Shown in pieces: positions 1-7,351 of a stretch of 24,675 nt of DNA (the stretch's first letter is position 1; the number at the start of each line of letters is the position of its first letter). The stretch is from DAOMFM01 sp035429825 (lineage in GTDB: Bacteria; Acidobacteriota; Blastocatellia; UBA7656; JADIYM01), in assembly GCA_044224215.1 (NCBI GenBank), contig JBGAKX010000061.1, positions 1 through 24,675 of the forward strand, given 5' to 3'. Made by a program: the position numbers and the translations under genes. The notes below the pieces were generated by a model. The model saw only the letters and a program-made list of their open reading frames with translations, made no database searches and was not told the origin of the DNA.

Positions 1-1667
1 CCACCGAGATCGAACACCTTCCGCTCCCAGGGACGCTGCAGGAGCTCATCGAACGCCGGCTCGAGGGGCTCGCGGGGGATGTGCTGGCCGTCGCCGAGGC
101 CGCGTCGGTTCTCGGCCGCGAAGCCGACGCCGACCTGCTGCGCATGACGAGCGCCGTCGACGAAGCCGTTGCGGAGCGGGCAATCGCAGAACTCGTGAGG
201 CGTCACGTGCTCGAAGAGGCCGCGAGCGGACGGGTGCGATTCACGCACGAGAAGATCCGCGAGATCATGTACGGCTCGCTGTCGGTTCCGCGACGCTCGG
301 AGCTGCACAGGCTGGCCGCGACGGCGATCTCGCGCGTTGACGACGTCGACGAGATGCAGGGAATCCTTGGACTGCACTGGGAACGCGCGGGCGAGTCCGA
401 GCGCGCACGCGTGTGCTATCTCGCGGGTGCGCGGACGTCTGTGCGACGGTTCGCGTTTGCCGAAGCCGAGCAGCTCTACAAGTCGTACCTCGCGCTGCGC
501 GCCGATCCCAGCCCCGAGCTCGTCGAGGCGATGAACGAGCTGGGGAACAACGTCCTGAGAACGCGCGGCCGGCCGCACGATGCGCTGGCGATGCAGCAGC
601 AGGCGCTGGGGCTCGCGCTCGTGATCGGGGACCGCGCAGGCGAGGCGCGAAGCCTGCGCATGGCGGGGCTCATTCTGAAGGAGCTTGGCGAGCTCGAGCG
701 CGCCGAGGCACAGCTCACAAGCGCGCTCGCCGTTGCGGTGGCCGAGGGCGACCGCGAGTCCGAGTCGCTGGGCTGCAACTATCTCGCGGGGATGTACTAC
801 GAACGCGGCCAGCCCGAGCGCGCGCTCGAGTTGTTCGAACGCGGGCTGGCCATCGCGCGCGAGCTCGGCGACGACCGCAATGAAGCCGTGATCCTTTCGA
901 ACATCGCGATCCTCCACGTCGAGGGAGGACGGTGGCAGCCGGCGCGCGAAGCCTACGTTGCAGCCATCGACATCCAGACTCGGATCGGGGACCTCAACTG
1001 TCTGCAGGCGACGCTGTCGAACTACGCCTACCTTCAGGCCGAGGCGGGAAACTTCGCGGAAGCCTCGGAAATGTACGAACGGGCGCTCGACGTCGCGCGA
1101 TCGACGAGCCGCCGGCGCTTTGAGGGCATTGTCCTTTCGAACATGGCCGACCTCGCGCGCGACGAGGGCGACCTCAAACGCGCGAGGGCTCTGTGCGAAC
1201 AGTCGATTGCCATCCACGAAGAGATCGGTAATCGTCGATGGGTAGGCATCACGCTCGAGTCGCTGGCGAGCATCGAGCTTGCCGCGTCGCGGATCGACGA
1301 GGCGACCGAGCACCTGCGGCAGGCGCTCGACATACACGTCGCGCTCGGGAATCGCGGGTACGAGGGATCGGCGCTCGTTCTCAAGGCGCAGATCGCACGG
1401 CGCACGGGCGACATAGCCGCGGCTGCGTCCCTTCTCGAGGATGCGCAGTCCGCGATTGCCGAACTGGGTGATCCGCGGCTCGTCGCCAGCTGGTTGTGCG
1501 AGACCGCGCACGTGGCGATCGATCGCGGGGAACGTGCCAACGCGATGCTCGCGAGCGTCCGGCAGTGCACCGAAGGGCTCGATCTCGCTCCGGCGAGCCG
1601 GCTGGGTCGCGAAATCGCCCACCTCGGTGAGAGAATTGCGCAGTCGCCGGCGCCTGGCACACCGTAA
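1..1667 (+). CDS. ATPase/kinase-associated TPR regulator, C-terminal part (5' end outside window)
   Basis: The reading frame is open from the first bases of the window (codons in phase with base 3) to TAA at 1665-1667, so about 554 C-terminal residues are visible and the true start lies upstream. The first ~110 visible residues (LPLPGTLQELIERRLEGL, then a winged-helix-like stretch ending RFTHEKIREIMYGSL) resemble the region after the NTPase core in STAND/AAA-type ATPases. These are often fused to Ser/Thr kinases, adenylate cyclases or LuxR regulators. The rest is a superhelix of TPR units with a period of about 40 residues and recurring GD/GN turns (ERALELFERGLAIARELGD and similar), of the kinesin-light-chain-like type. 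The role is probably signalling through protein-protein contact. The N-terminal effector domain is not visible, so the enzyme class is unknown. No key motif can be judged missing because the NTPase core is off-window. Confidence 0.85.
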   Translation, partial: TEIEHLPLPGTLQELIERRLEGLAGDVLAVAEAASVLGREADADLLRMTSAVDEAVAERAIAELVRRHVLEEAASGRVRFTHEKIREIMYGSLSVPRRSELHRLAATAISRVDDVDEMQGILGLHWERAGESERARVCYLAGARTSVRRFAFAEAEQLYKSYLALRADPSPELVEAMNELGNNVLRTRGRPHDALAMQQQALGLALVIGDRAGEARSLRMAGLILKELGELERAEAQLTSALAVAVAEGDRESESLGCNYLAGMYYERGQPERALELFERGLAIARELGDDRNEAVILSNIAILHVEGGRWQPAREAYVAAIDIQTRIGDLNCLQATLSNYAYLQAEAGNFAEASEMYERALDVARSTSRRRFEGIVLSNMADLARDEGDLKRARALCEQSIAIHEEIGNRRWVGITLESLASIELAASRIDEATEHLRQALDIHVALGNRGYEGSALVLKAQIARRTGDIAAAASLLEDAQSAIAELGDPRLVASWLCETAHVAIDRGERANAMLASVRQCTEGLDLAPASRLGREIAHLGERIAQSPAPGTP

Positions 1668-1690
1668 CGCGGGCCTGTGCTGACATGCAA

Positions 1691-1725
1691 AAAGGGCACG
1701 AGACCAATAGTGTCTCGCACCCTTT
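1691..1725. terminator. Imperfect hairpin downstream of the TPR gene
   Basis: The arms 1691-1704 and 1712-1725 pair over 6 bp, two mismatches, then 6 bp, around a 7-nt loop. The hairpin lies 24 nt past the stop codon of the TPR gene. A run of five A precedes the left arm, so on the minus strand it is followed by TTTTT, while on the plus strand only TTT follows. It could terminate in both directions and looks better for minus-strand transcripts. Confidence 0.5.
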
Positions 1726-2115
1726 CCGCCATTGCCTGCGCTGCGTCCGGAGAACTTCGTTCCGGAATCGTCCGAAACGCCCCCTAGCAAGCTCGCGCGG
1801 AGCGCGCTGGCATCTTGCAATCCGTCAGTTCAATATTTTGGGCACATCCCTGGTGCAGCGCGGCGTAGTCAGGCACTCGGGTGGTGCGCCCTTCGAGCAT
1901 GCTCTAGAGCAACTTCGGTGCCACGCCGTCCACAACCCAGGGCGGTGTTCGAAACAAACGTGATTTCGCGAATTCGGTCGGTTCGACCAGGTGCCGCGTG
2001 CCGTCCGTGTTCAGTATTCGATACACGGATTCCCGGAATCGAGACACGCGACCGCGGTTAACTTGGATCGAGGTCACACCCCCGTGGATGCCGCCTGAAG
2101 CCGGCAGCAAACGGA

Positions 2116-2145
2116 GACCCCGCCGCACACGAGCACGGCGGGGTC
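2116..2145 (-). terminator. Terminator hairpin of the VOC gene
   Basis: A perfect 10-bp stem (GACCCCGCCG / CGGCGGGGTC) with a 10-nt loop lies 54 nt past the stop codon of the minus-strand VOC gene. On that strand it is followed by TCCGTTTGC, a poor U-tract. The stem is strong, so I read it as the transcription end of that gene. Confidence 0.6.
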
Positions 2146-2198
2146 GACACGATGGCTTCGCGGTTGCTTCCGGTCGTCGTTTCGACCAGTCCGTCAGA

Positions 2199-2669
2199 TC
2201 ACTCGCAGGGGGCTCCGCCCATGGCCGCCTTTGCTGCCTCGTTGATCTCCTCGGGCGTCAGTTGCTTGATGTTCGTGCACACACCCCAGATATGCCCGAA
2301 CGGGTCGGTCAACTGCCCGTAGCGGTCGCCCCAGAACTGGTCGGCAAGCGGCATGCGAACCGTTGCGCCCGCCTCGACGGCCTGGTTGTACACCGTGTCA
2401 CAGTCCTCGACGTACAGACTGAGCACCACAGGCGACCCGCCAATGGATTCAGGGCCCTTCGAGCCCCATTCGGGGAACTCGTCGGCCAGCATCAACATGG
2501 AGTTGCCGATCTTGAGCTCGGCGTGCATCAGTTTGCCGTCCGGCCCGGGCATCCGGTGAATCTCTTCCGCCCCGAACGCCTTCTTGTAGAACTCGAGCGC
2601 ATCGGCCGCGCCGCGAACAACCAGGTGAGGAGTGAGGGTGTGGAAGCCCTCGGGGATTCCCTTCGTCAT
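2199..2669 (-). CDS. VOC (glyoxalase/bleomycin-resistance fold) family protein, PhnB-like
   Basis: This 156-aa protein has the PhnB-like VOC pattern. HLVVRGAADALEFYKKAFG comes at the N-terminus, then PGPDGKLMHAELKIGNSMLML, and the C-terminal half ends with FWGDRYGQLTDPFGHIWGV at about residues 112-130, followed by LTPEEI. The length suits a complete two-module VOC monomer. These proteins are usually cytosolic dimers; their substrates vary (metal-dependent lyases, isomerases, antibiotic binding) and cannot be read from sequence. The start at 2669 is chosen because AGGAGG lies 8 nt upstream; an ATG 7 nt earlier is in another frame. The gene has its own strong promoter and a perfect palindromic operator at 2718-2747, so it is probably induced on its own by a dedicated repressor. 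No repressor gene is visible in the window. Confidence 0.9.
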   Translation of the reverse strand: MTKGIPEGFHTLTPHLVVRGAADALEFYKKAFGAEEIHRMPGPDGKLMHAELKIGNSMLMLADEFPEWGSKGPESIGGSPVVLSLYVEDCDTVYNQAVEAGATVRMPLADQFWGDRYGQLTDPFGHIWGVCTNIKQLTPEEINEAAKAAMGGAPCE

Positions 2670-2717
2670 GCCGCATACCTCCTAGAAATATCGTTGATTT
2701 TCGCGATGGCAGGACCC

Positions 2718-2747
2718 ATCACTATTGGACATTTGTCCAATAGTGAT
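2718..2747. promoter_or_regulatory. Perfect palindromic operator overlapping the VOC transcription start
   Basis: Two 14-bp arms (ATCACTATTGGACA and its exact complement) flank a 2-bp TT centre. The site abuts the -10 box at 2748 and spans the predicted start site, the classical position of a repressor operator. Because transcription would begin inside the palindrome, the new RNA would hold mostly one arm. That favours a DNA-level operator over an RNA hairpin, although read-through from the RRM gene would form the hairpin. Confidence 0.7.
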
Positions 2748-2776
2748 CTTATAGATCAACAGACGATTGACGTCAA
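2748..2776 (-). promoter_or_regulatory. Sigma70-type promoter of the VOC gene
   Basis: On the minus strand, TTGACG (2776-2771) is separated by exactly 17 bp from TATAAG (2753-2748). The predicted transcription start is near 2741, giving a leader of about 70 nt with AGGAGG before the start codon. The promoter lies 26 bp downstream of the RRM gene stop, so the VOC gene can be transcribed independently of it. Confidence 0.7.
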
Positions 2777-2802
2777 CAGGGAAACGCAGGACGGGCCGAA
2801 GT

Positions 2803-3534
2803 CTAGCGGGGCTCGTCGTCCGGCGTGCCGTCGGACGTGTCCGCGGCGTCGCCCGGCGTCTCGGCGGACTCGCCGTCGTCGCCTTCCGCGTCTGTCTCGT
2901 CGTCCAACTCTCCGTCCAGATCGTCGTCGACCTCGAACATCGCGTCGAGATCGGACAGATCGTCGGATTCGTCGTCGTCCTCGCCACTGTAGAACCGGCC
3001 ACCCGACGTGATCGGGAGCGGCTTCTTCGGCCCACCATCAAAGTTCTTGCGGTCGCCCTTGCGCTTCCGTCGCGCAGGCGCGTCGGGACCGAAGTTGCGG
3101 CTGCGGTCGCGGCTGCGGCCACCCGCGTCATCGGGAGGCATGTCGCTGACAAAGCCTCCGGGCCGGGGGCCAGACATCGGCCGCGGACGGTCGAATCCGC
3201 CCGGCGAGCCTCCGGAGTCAGGTCGCGGTGGTCGCGCCGAATACGACGAACCGCCCGGGCGGTACGGTGCCGGCCCGGAGCTGCGCTCCTGCGGCCGAGC
3301 CTCGTTGACCGCCAGGTTGCGGCCGCCGAGCGGCTGGTTGTTGAAACGGCGAATTGCCTCTTCGGCGTGGGCCCGGTCTTCGTACTCGACGAACGCGAAC
3401 CCTCGCGGCCTGCCCGTTTCACGATCCGTTGCGAGCCAGACACCTGCAACAGGTCCGACGGCGGCGAAATGCTCTCGCAGATCCGCCTCGGTTACAGTAA
3501 AGGGCAAGTTGCCCACGAACAATCGAACGGCCAT
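2803..3534 (-). CDS. RRM-domain RNA-binding protein with Gly/Arg-rich linker and acidic tail
   Basis: The N-terminal ~80 residues of this 243-aa protein form one RNA recognition motif, with RNP2 (LFVGNL, residues 5-10) and RNP1 (RGFAFVEY, 44-51) intact. Such RRM proteins bind single-stranded RNA and in bacteria are linked to RNA chaperoning or cold adaptation. Most bacterial members are only 80-110 aa. Here a Pro/Gly/Arg/Ser-rich disordered segment follows (about 83-180, with a basic ARRKRKGDRKN patch), then about 60 residues dominated by Asp/Glu up to the C-terminus. This basic-linker plus acidic-tail design could mediate self-association or autoinhibition (inference). The start at 3534 is supported by the RRM beginning at residue 4. 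No clear Shine-Dalgarno sequence is seen, but a TATAAT box lies 35 nt upstream. Confidence 0.9.
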   Translation of the reverse strand: MAVRLFVGNLPFTVTEADLREHFAAVGPVAGVWLATDRETGRPRGFAFVEYEDRAHAEEAIRRFNNQPLGGRNLAVNEARPQERSSGPAPYRPGGSSYSARPPRPDSGGSPGGFDRPRPMSGPRPGGFVSDMPPDDAGGRSRDRSRNFGPDAPARRKRKGDRKNFDGGPKKPLPITSGGRFYSGEDDDESDDLSDLDAMFEVDDDLDGELDDETDAEGDDGESAETPGDAADTSDGTPDDEPR

Positions 3535-3568
3535 GAAGTCGGTTTACCTGCTCTCGGTAGGCGGGGAA

Positions 3569-3574
3569 ATTATA
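3569..3574 (-). promoter_or_regulatory. Consensus -10 box upstream of the RRM gene
   Basis: TATAAT on the minus strand lies 34 nt before the RRM start codon, predicting a short leader of about 27 nt. No good -35 hexamer is found at 16-18 bp, so the promoter call rests on the -10 box and its position. Confidence 0.45.
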
Positions 3575-3649
3575 CGAAACCCACGCGAGAGAAGCGAGAT
3601 ACTACTCTGAGGACTCGCAACGGCGCAAGGCGGTTCGTCGCGGACGCCA

Positions 3650-4420
3650 TCATCCGTGCACGGTGCGCGAAAACCTGAGGGCCTGGAGCGACCTCATGTG
3701 CTCGGCTGCGTCACGGAATACCGGATTTGCGGCACAGACGATCGACAGATGGTCGAGGGCCTCCTCGAGCTTGCCCTCCATGCCGAGCAGGACGCCGAGC
3801 TGATACTCGAGCTCGAGCCGTTCGGCGGCGGGACGCTTTGGCGACGCAAGCCCCGCCTCGAGCCACTGGGCCGCGAGCTCAAAGTCGCCGATGTCCTTGT
3901 GGCACATCGCGATCAGGTAACAGCAACGCACGAAGCGCGCGCCGCGCTCGCGCTTGTCGAGCAGCGAGAGCGCCGCATGAAACTTCGCGAACGCGTCCTT
4001 GATCTGACCCATTTCGCGGTACGCGATCCCGAGGTCGAACTGAGTCTCGTAGTGGAGGGGGTTGTGCTCGGGCTGCGAGAGCAGCTGCCGCGAACTGCGT
4101 TTCTTGCGCGCGATCATCGCGTCGAAGTAGCCGTCGTCGGGCGACGCGTCGGCCGCGAGCCGTAGCGTGCGGCCAGCGGTGAAGGTCACGTGTGTTCGGT
4201 CCGGGATGCGAACGATTTCGTGGTCGCGGGGAATCTGGCGCCAGTGAAACGGCCTGAACTTCGTCGAAAACCGACCAAAGCCGCGCAGCGTGACGTCCTC
4301 GCCTGCGGCGAGCGCGTCGCCGATCCCGTTGAATATCGCGCGGTACGCGGCATCGGCCTGACGCCGCGTCAAACCATCATCCATCAAACGACGGACAAGA
4401 GCCTTTCGTATGGAGCTCAT
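3650..4420 (-). CDS. HU/IHF-like DNA-binding domain fused to TPR repeats
   Basis: This 256-aa protein joins two folds. Residues 1-90 match the HU/IHF pattern: an N-terminal helical pair (RRLMDDGLTRRQADAAYRAIFNGIGDALAAGEDVTL), RGFGRFSTKFRP, and a beta-arm tip with the DNA-intercalating proline kept in RQIPRD (P64), closing with VTFTAGRTLR. After a basic linker (ARKKRSSRQ), residues 124-237 form about three TPR units. HU proteins bend DNA as dimers of ~90-aa subunits; a C-terminal TPR module would give each dimer two protein-docking arms (inference). I chose ATG at 4420 over an in-frame TTG at 4435 because 4420 is 47 nt from a plausible -10. Neither start has a convincing Shine-Dalgarno sequence. 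The gene is co-oriented with the RRM gene but 115 bp away, with a promoter box between them. Confidence 0.88.
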   Translation of the reverse strand: MSSIRKALVRRLMDDGLTRRQADAAYRAIFNGIGDALAAGEDVTLRGFGRFSTKFRPFHWRQIPRDHEIVRIPDRTHVTFTAGRTLRLAADASPDDGYFDAMIARKKRSSRQLLSQPEHNPLHYETQFDLGIAYREMGQIKDAFAKFHAALSLLDKRERGARFVRCCYLIAMCHKDIGDFELAAQWLEAGLASPKRPAAERLELEYQLGVLLGMEGKLEEALDHLSIVCAANPVFRDAAEHMRSLQALRFSRTVHG

Positions 4421-4473
4421 GCTTTGTGACGACAATTTCCGGTGATGCGTGGATCTCGAGGGCCGGGGTGATC

Positions 4474-4503
4474 ATCTTACGCCGGTGAATTGGAGCCTAA
4501 CAA
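4474..4503 (-). promoter_or_regulatory. Candidate promoter of the HU-TPR gene
   Basis: On the minus strand TTGTTA (4503-4498) and TAAGAT (4479-4474) are separated by 18 bp. The implied start site is near 4467, about 47 nt before the ATG. Both hexamers are four-of-six matches, so the call is tentative. Confidence 0.4.
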
Positions 4504-4526
4504 GGCTCGCATCCGAATTCGACGGT

Positions 4527-4578
4527 GAAAGCGCCGTCGTGCCCTTCGGGCGTGCCGGCGCAGTCCAAAGGCGCTTTC
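4527..4578. other. Structured inverted repeat upstream of the malic enzyme
   Basis: The arms GAAAGCGCC (4527-4535) and GGCGCTTTC (4570-4578) are exact complements over 9 bp and enclose a smaller GCCC-TTC-GGGC hairpin at 4541-4551. The element sits between the divergent HU-TPR and malic enzyme genes, 45 nt before the malic enzyme start. It could be a regulatory site or leader structure; no U-tract follows. Confidence 0.4.
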
Positions 4579-4609
4579 GCAAGGCGCACGCACGAAGGCA
4601 GGTCCGTGC

Positions 4610-4615
4610 TATCGT
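4610..4615 (+). promoter_or_regulatory. Possible -10 box placing the start site at the malic enzyme ATG (leaderless)
   Basis: TATCGT ends 7 nt before the ATG at 4623, so a start site at the usual distance would fall on or next to the A of the start codon. No Shine-Dalgarno sequence precedes this ATG, which fits leaderless translation. The hexamer is not a perfect match and no good -35 is seen. Confidence 0.3.
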
Positions 4616-4622
4616 GCCGCCC

Positions 4623-5996
4623 ATGCATCCCAATCCTCTCGTCAGGACCCTCCGCTGCCGAATCCGCCGCAGACCCGGAAACTTTGGCCTTCTCGCGACG
4701 GCAATCGGGAGCGCCGGCGCGCTGATCGGCGAGATCCGCACCCAGCGGCTTGGCTCAGTGCACACCATCCGCGACATTGAGGTGTTCGTCGACAGCCTGC
4801 GGCACCTCGAGCGGGTGCTCGACGTCATCAAGGAATCGACAGACACCGAAGTCCTCGAGGTCATCGATGAAGTGCGGCGACATCACGTCGGCGGCAAGAT
4901 CCGGACCGTCAGCCGATACCCGGTCGAGTCGATCTCCGATCTGCGGCTCGTCTACACGCCCGGCGTTGCCGAAATCTGCCGCGAGATCCAGGCGAGTCCC
5001 GAGAAGGCGTCGCTCTACACCTCGATTCCACGGTCGGTCGCCATCGTGACGGACGGTACCGCCGTGCTCGGACTCGGCGACATCGGCGCCGTCGCAGGCA
5101 TGCCGGTGATGGAGGGCAAGGCTGCGCTGCTCGAACAGCTCGTCGGCCTGAACGGCATTCCGATCCTTCTCGCAACGCACGATCCCGACGAGATCGTGCG
5201 TACCGTGTGCGCGATCGCGCCGTCGTTCGGCGCGATCCAGCTCGAGGACATCGCCGCGCCGGCGTGTTTCGAGATCGAGGCGCGGCTCGTCGCGGCGTTG
5301 CGCATGCCGATCTTTCACGACGATCAGCATGGAACCGCAACCGTCGCGCTCGCCGCGGTCCTGACGGCGTGCAAGCGCTCCAACAGGGATCTGCAGAACT
5401 GTACGGTCGGCCAGATCGGACTCGGCGCCGCCGGTGCGACGATCGCGCGCTTTGTTGCGCAGGTCACCAAACGGCCGGTGCTCGGCGCCGACATCAGCGA
5501 CGCGGCCGCGCGTCGCCACGTTGCCGGCGGCGGACGGCTGGGCACGATCGAGTCGATCATGGCCGAGGCCGACATTGTCGTGGCCACGACGGGACGGAAG
5601 GGTCTGATCCGGCCGGAGCACGTGCGGCCGGGACAGATCGTTCTCGCATTGTCGAATCCCGAGCCCGAGATCGAGCCCGAGATCGCGCTCGCGCGCGGCG
5701 CGGCGTTCGCGCTCGACGGGAAGGCCGTCAACAACCTGCTGGCGTATCCCGGCGTGTTGCGCGGAGCGCTCGATGCCGGCGCAACCGCCGTCAACAACGC
5801 CATGTTCATCGCAGCGGCGCAGGCGATCGCCGACTTTGCGGCTCGCAGCGACGTGATGATCCCGAGCCCCCTCGATCGCACGCTGCACCTCGAGGTGACG
5901 CGCGCCGTCGCGCGCGCGGCGATCGAATCCGGCGTCGCGCGCAACCAGCTCGACCAGGACTACTTCGAGAGCAGGAGCCTGAAGGGTGACCACTGA
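4623..5996 (+). CDS. NAD(P)-dependent malic enzyme with N-terminal ACT domain
   Basis: This protein is predicted to convert malate to pyruvate and CO2 with reduction of NAD(P)+ in the cytosol. Residues ~8-82 are an ACT-like regulatory domain (RRRPGNFGLLATAIGSAGA). The malic enzyme core follows: YTPGVAEICREI (catalytic Tyr111), MEGKAALLEQL (Lys166), the acidic pair at 208-209, FHDDQHGTA (metal-binding Asp, 231-239) and the dinucleotide loop GLGAAGA (266-272). All catalytic positions are kept, and the 457-aa length suits one ACT plus one malic enzyme unit. The frame is open further upstream, but ATG 4623 starts just before the ACT domain and the upstream codons look non-coding. The ACT domain suggests allosteric control by a small ligand, possibly an amino acid. 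The gene stands alone; the neighbour to the right is convergent after 27 bp. Confidence 0.93.
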   Translation: MHPNPLVRTLRCRIRRRPGNFGLLATAIGSAGALIGEIRTQRLGSVHTIRDIEVFVDSLRHLERVLDVIKESTDTEVLEVIDEVRRHHVGGKIRTVSRYPVESISDLRLVYTPGVAEICREIQASPEKASLYTSIPRSVAIVTDGTAVLGLGDIGAVAGMPVMEGKAALLEQLVGLNGIPILLATHDPDEIVRTVCAIAPSFGAIQLEDIAAPACFEIEARLVAALRMPIFHDDQHGTATVALAAVLTACKRSNRDLQNCTVGQIGLGAAGATIARFVAQVTKRPVLGADISDAAARRHVAGGGRLGTIESIMAEADIVVATTGRKGLIRPEHVRPGQIVLALSNPEPEIEPEIALARGAAFALDGKAVNNLLAYPGVLRGALDAGATAVNNAMFIAAAQAIADFAARSDVMIPSPLDRTLHLEVTRAVARAAIESGVARNQLDQDYFESRSLKGDH

Positions 5997-6023
5997 CGGT
6001 CGGCGCACCGGCGGCCCGCCTCG

Positions 6024-6956
6024 TCATCTGCCCGAGTACACGACCGCAACAGCGGTGACCGCCCACAAGACGATGCCCGCAAGCAGAGGCCTGTCCGTGA
6101 GCAGCGTGTCGGTCGGGTCGCCGCCGGACTGACGCTGATGAATTAGATAGAAGTACCGAAAGATGCAGTAGATGACGAAGGGCACCGTGAAGATCAGGTG
6201 GTTCGTGTGAAACTTCTCGACCGTTGACGGCCACACCGTATAGAGGATGTAGCAGAGGATTGCGCTCGTTGCGACGATGACGATCATCTGGTCGAGCAGC
6301 TCGGCGCTGTAGTGGACAAGGACCCGGCGGTGGTTCGCGGCGCCGTCCTCGAGCAGCGTGAGCTCGTGCCGGCGTTTGCTGAATCCCAGAAACAGCGCCA
6401 GCAGCAGCGTGCAAAGGAGAAGCCACTCGGACGCCGGAACCGACACGGCGACGGCGCCGGCTTCGACTCGCAGCACGAACCCCGCAGCGAGCAGCATCAC
6501 GTCGAGAATGACCGCGTGCTTGAAGTAGAGCGAGTATGCGAGCGTGATGACGATGTAGATGGCGACGACCGTCAGGAACCTCGGTCCGAGAATCTCTCCG
6601 AGCGCCAGCCCGGCGAGCCCGACAATGACGGCAACGGCAAGCGCGAGCCCCACCGAAAGACGTCCGGACGCGATCGCCCGGTTGCATTTCGACGGATGGA
6701 GACGGTCGGCTTCGCGGTCGAGGACGTCGTTGACGAGATAGACGGAACTCGAGACAAGGCAGAAGACCACGAAGGCCACGCCGACGCGAAAGATCGACGG
6801 ACGGTCGAACAGGGTGCCTGCAAAGATCGCCGGAGCGACGACAAAGAGGTTCTTCACCCATTGCCGTGGACGCATAGCTCCGAACAGCGCCGCGACCTGG
6901 GAACCCGCGCCGACCCGCGCCTCGGGCAGCGGACTGTCTGTGTTGCCTGTCTCCAT
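6024..6956 (-). CDS. Decaprenyl-phosphate phosphoribosyltransferase-like UbiA-family membrane enzyme
   Basis: This 310-aa polytopic membrane protein has about eight to nine hydrophobic segments. RPRQWVKN near residue 30 and the Asp-rich motif NDVLDREADRLHP (76-88; N-D-x2-D-x3-D) with CNRAIASG match the DPPR synthase branch of the UbiA superfamily. YSLYFKHAVILDV and GFVLRVEAGA form the second conserved region. The family transfers 5-phosphoribose from PRPP to polyprenyl phosphate, the first committed step to decaprenylphosphoryl-arabinose. Related proteins outside actinobacteria can have other polyprenyl or sugar substrates, so the exact product is uncertain. ATG 6956 is preferred over the longer frame to 7124, whose extra N-terminus is basic and unlike the family. 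No epimerase partner (DprE1/DprE2-like) is next to it. Confidence 0.85.
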   Translation of the reverse strand: METGNTDSPLPEARVGAGSQVAALFGAMRPRQWVKNLFVVAPAIFAGTLFDRPSIFRVGVAFVVFCLVSSSVYLVNDVLDREADRLHPSKCNRAIASGRLSVGLALAVAVIVGLAGLALGEILGPRFLTVVAIYIVITLAYSLYFKHAVILDVMLLAAGFVLRVEAGAVAVSVPASEWLLLCTLLLALFLGFSKRRHELTLLEDGAANHRRVLVHYSAELLDQMIVIVATSAILCYILYTVWPSTVEKFHTNHLIFTVPFVIYCIFRYFYLIHQRQSGGDPTDTLLTDRPLLAGIVLWAVTAVAVVYSGR

Positions 6957-6972
6957 TGGTGAGGTTCGACGG

Positions 6973-7001
6973 AGTCTAATACGCCGCCCTCCGGAAACCA
7001 A
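6973..7001 (-). promoter_or_regulatory. Weak candidate promoter of the prenyltransferase gene
   Basis: On the minus strand TTGGTT (7001-6996) and TAGACT (6978-6973) are spaced 17 bp, with the implied start about 10 nt before the ATG at 6956. Both boxes are partial matches. Confidence 0.3.
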
Positions 7002-7351
7002 TCCGGGGGAATTCTCAGGCCGGGTCCTAAAGTTCGGCAGCGCGAGGACCGATAGCAATAGCATCCACGGGTTGGACGCCCATACGAAGTTGTATCGGCG
7101 TTTCTTTGAACGAAAACGGTGCACGTACGCACCGACTGACTATCACAGAGAAGAGCACGCCGGAGAGTGTTCCCGGGTCGCAATGCCCGAGGTGCTGGCT
7201 CGCGCCAGGACAGCGGGGGATGCCGAAGTGATAGAGGAGACGATGATCCCCCCTTGCGCCCCACAGTGCATTCATCTCTTCGTTCTCTCCAGGGCCGCAA
7301 GGCTTGTGGTCGCTCTCGTCGATGGTCGTTCGATGCATCTCACTTCGCGTC

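Larger units (their letters stand above)
1668..2198. other. 531-bp intergenic region without a convincing gene
   Basis: This gap between convergent genes has less biased composition than its coding neighbours. It contains the hairpin at 1691-1725, a perfect 12-bp palindrome TGCTCTAGAGCA at 1900-1911, and the strong hairpin at 2116-2145. Translations in all frames look unlike proteins. The best is a 74-codon minus-strand frame (1904-2128) that lacks a ribosome binding site and runs through the hairpin. I see no tRNA-like T-arm or other recognisable RNA. Confidence 0.6.

Noticed and set aside
1704..1717. Shared CCAATAGTG string between the 1691-1725 hairpin and the VOC operator
   Set aside because: Only 9 bp in common, and the inverted-repeat layout differs; probably chance.
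1904..2128. A 74-codon minus-strand frame in the gap after the first gene
   Set aside because: No ribosome binding site, weaker third-position GC than real genes here, no recognisable domain, and it runs through the terminator hairpin at 2116-2145.
4755..6008. A 417-codon minus-strand frame opposite the malic enzyme
   Set aside because: Shadow frame with no domains; the malic enzyme active-site motifs are on the plus strand.
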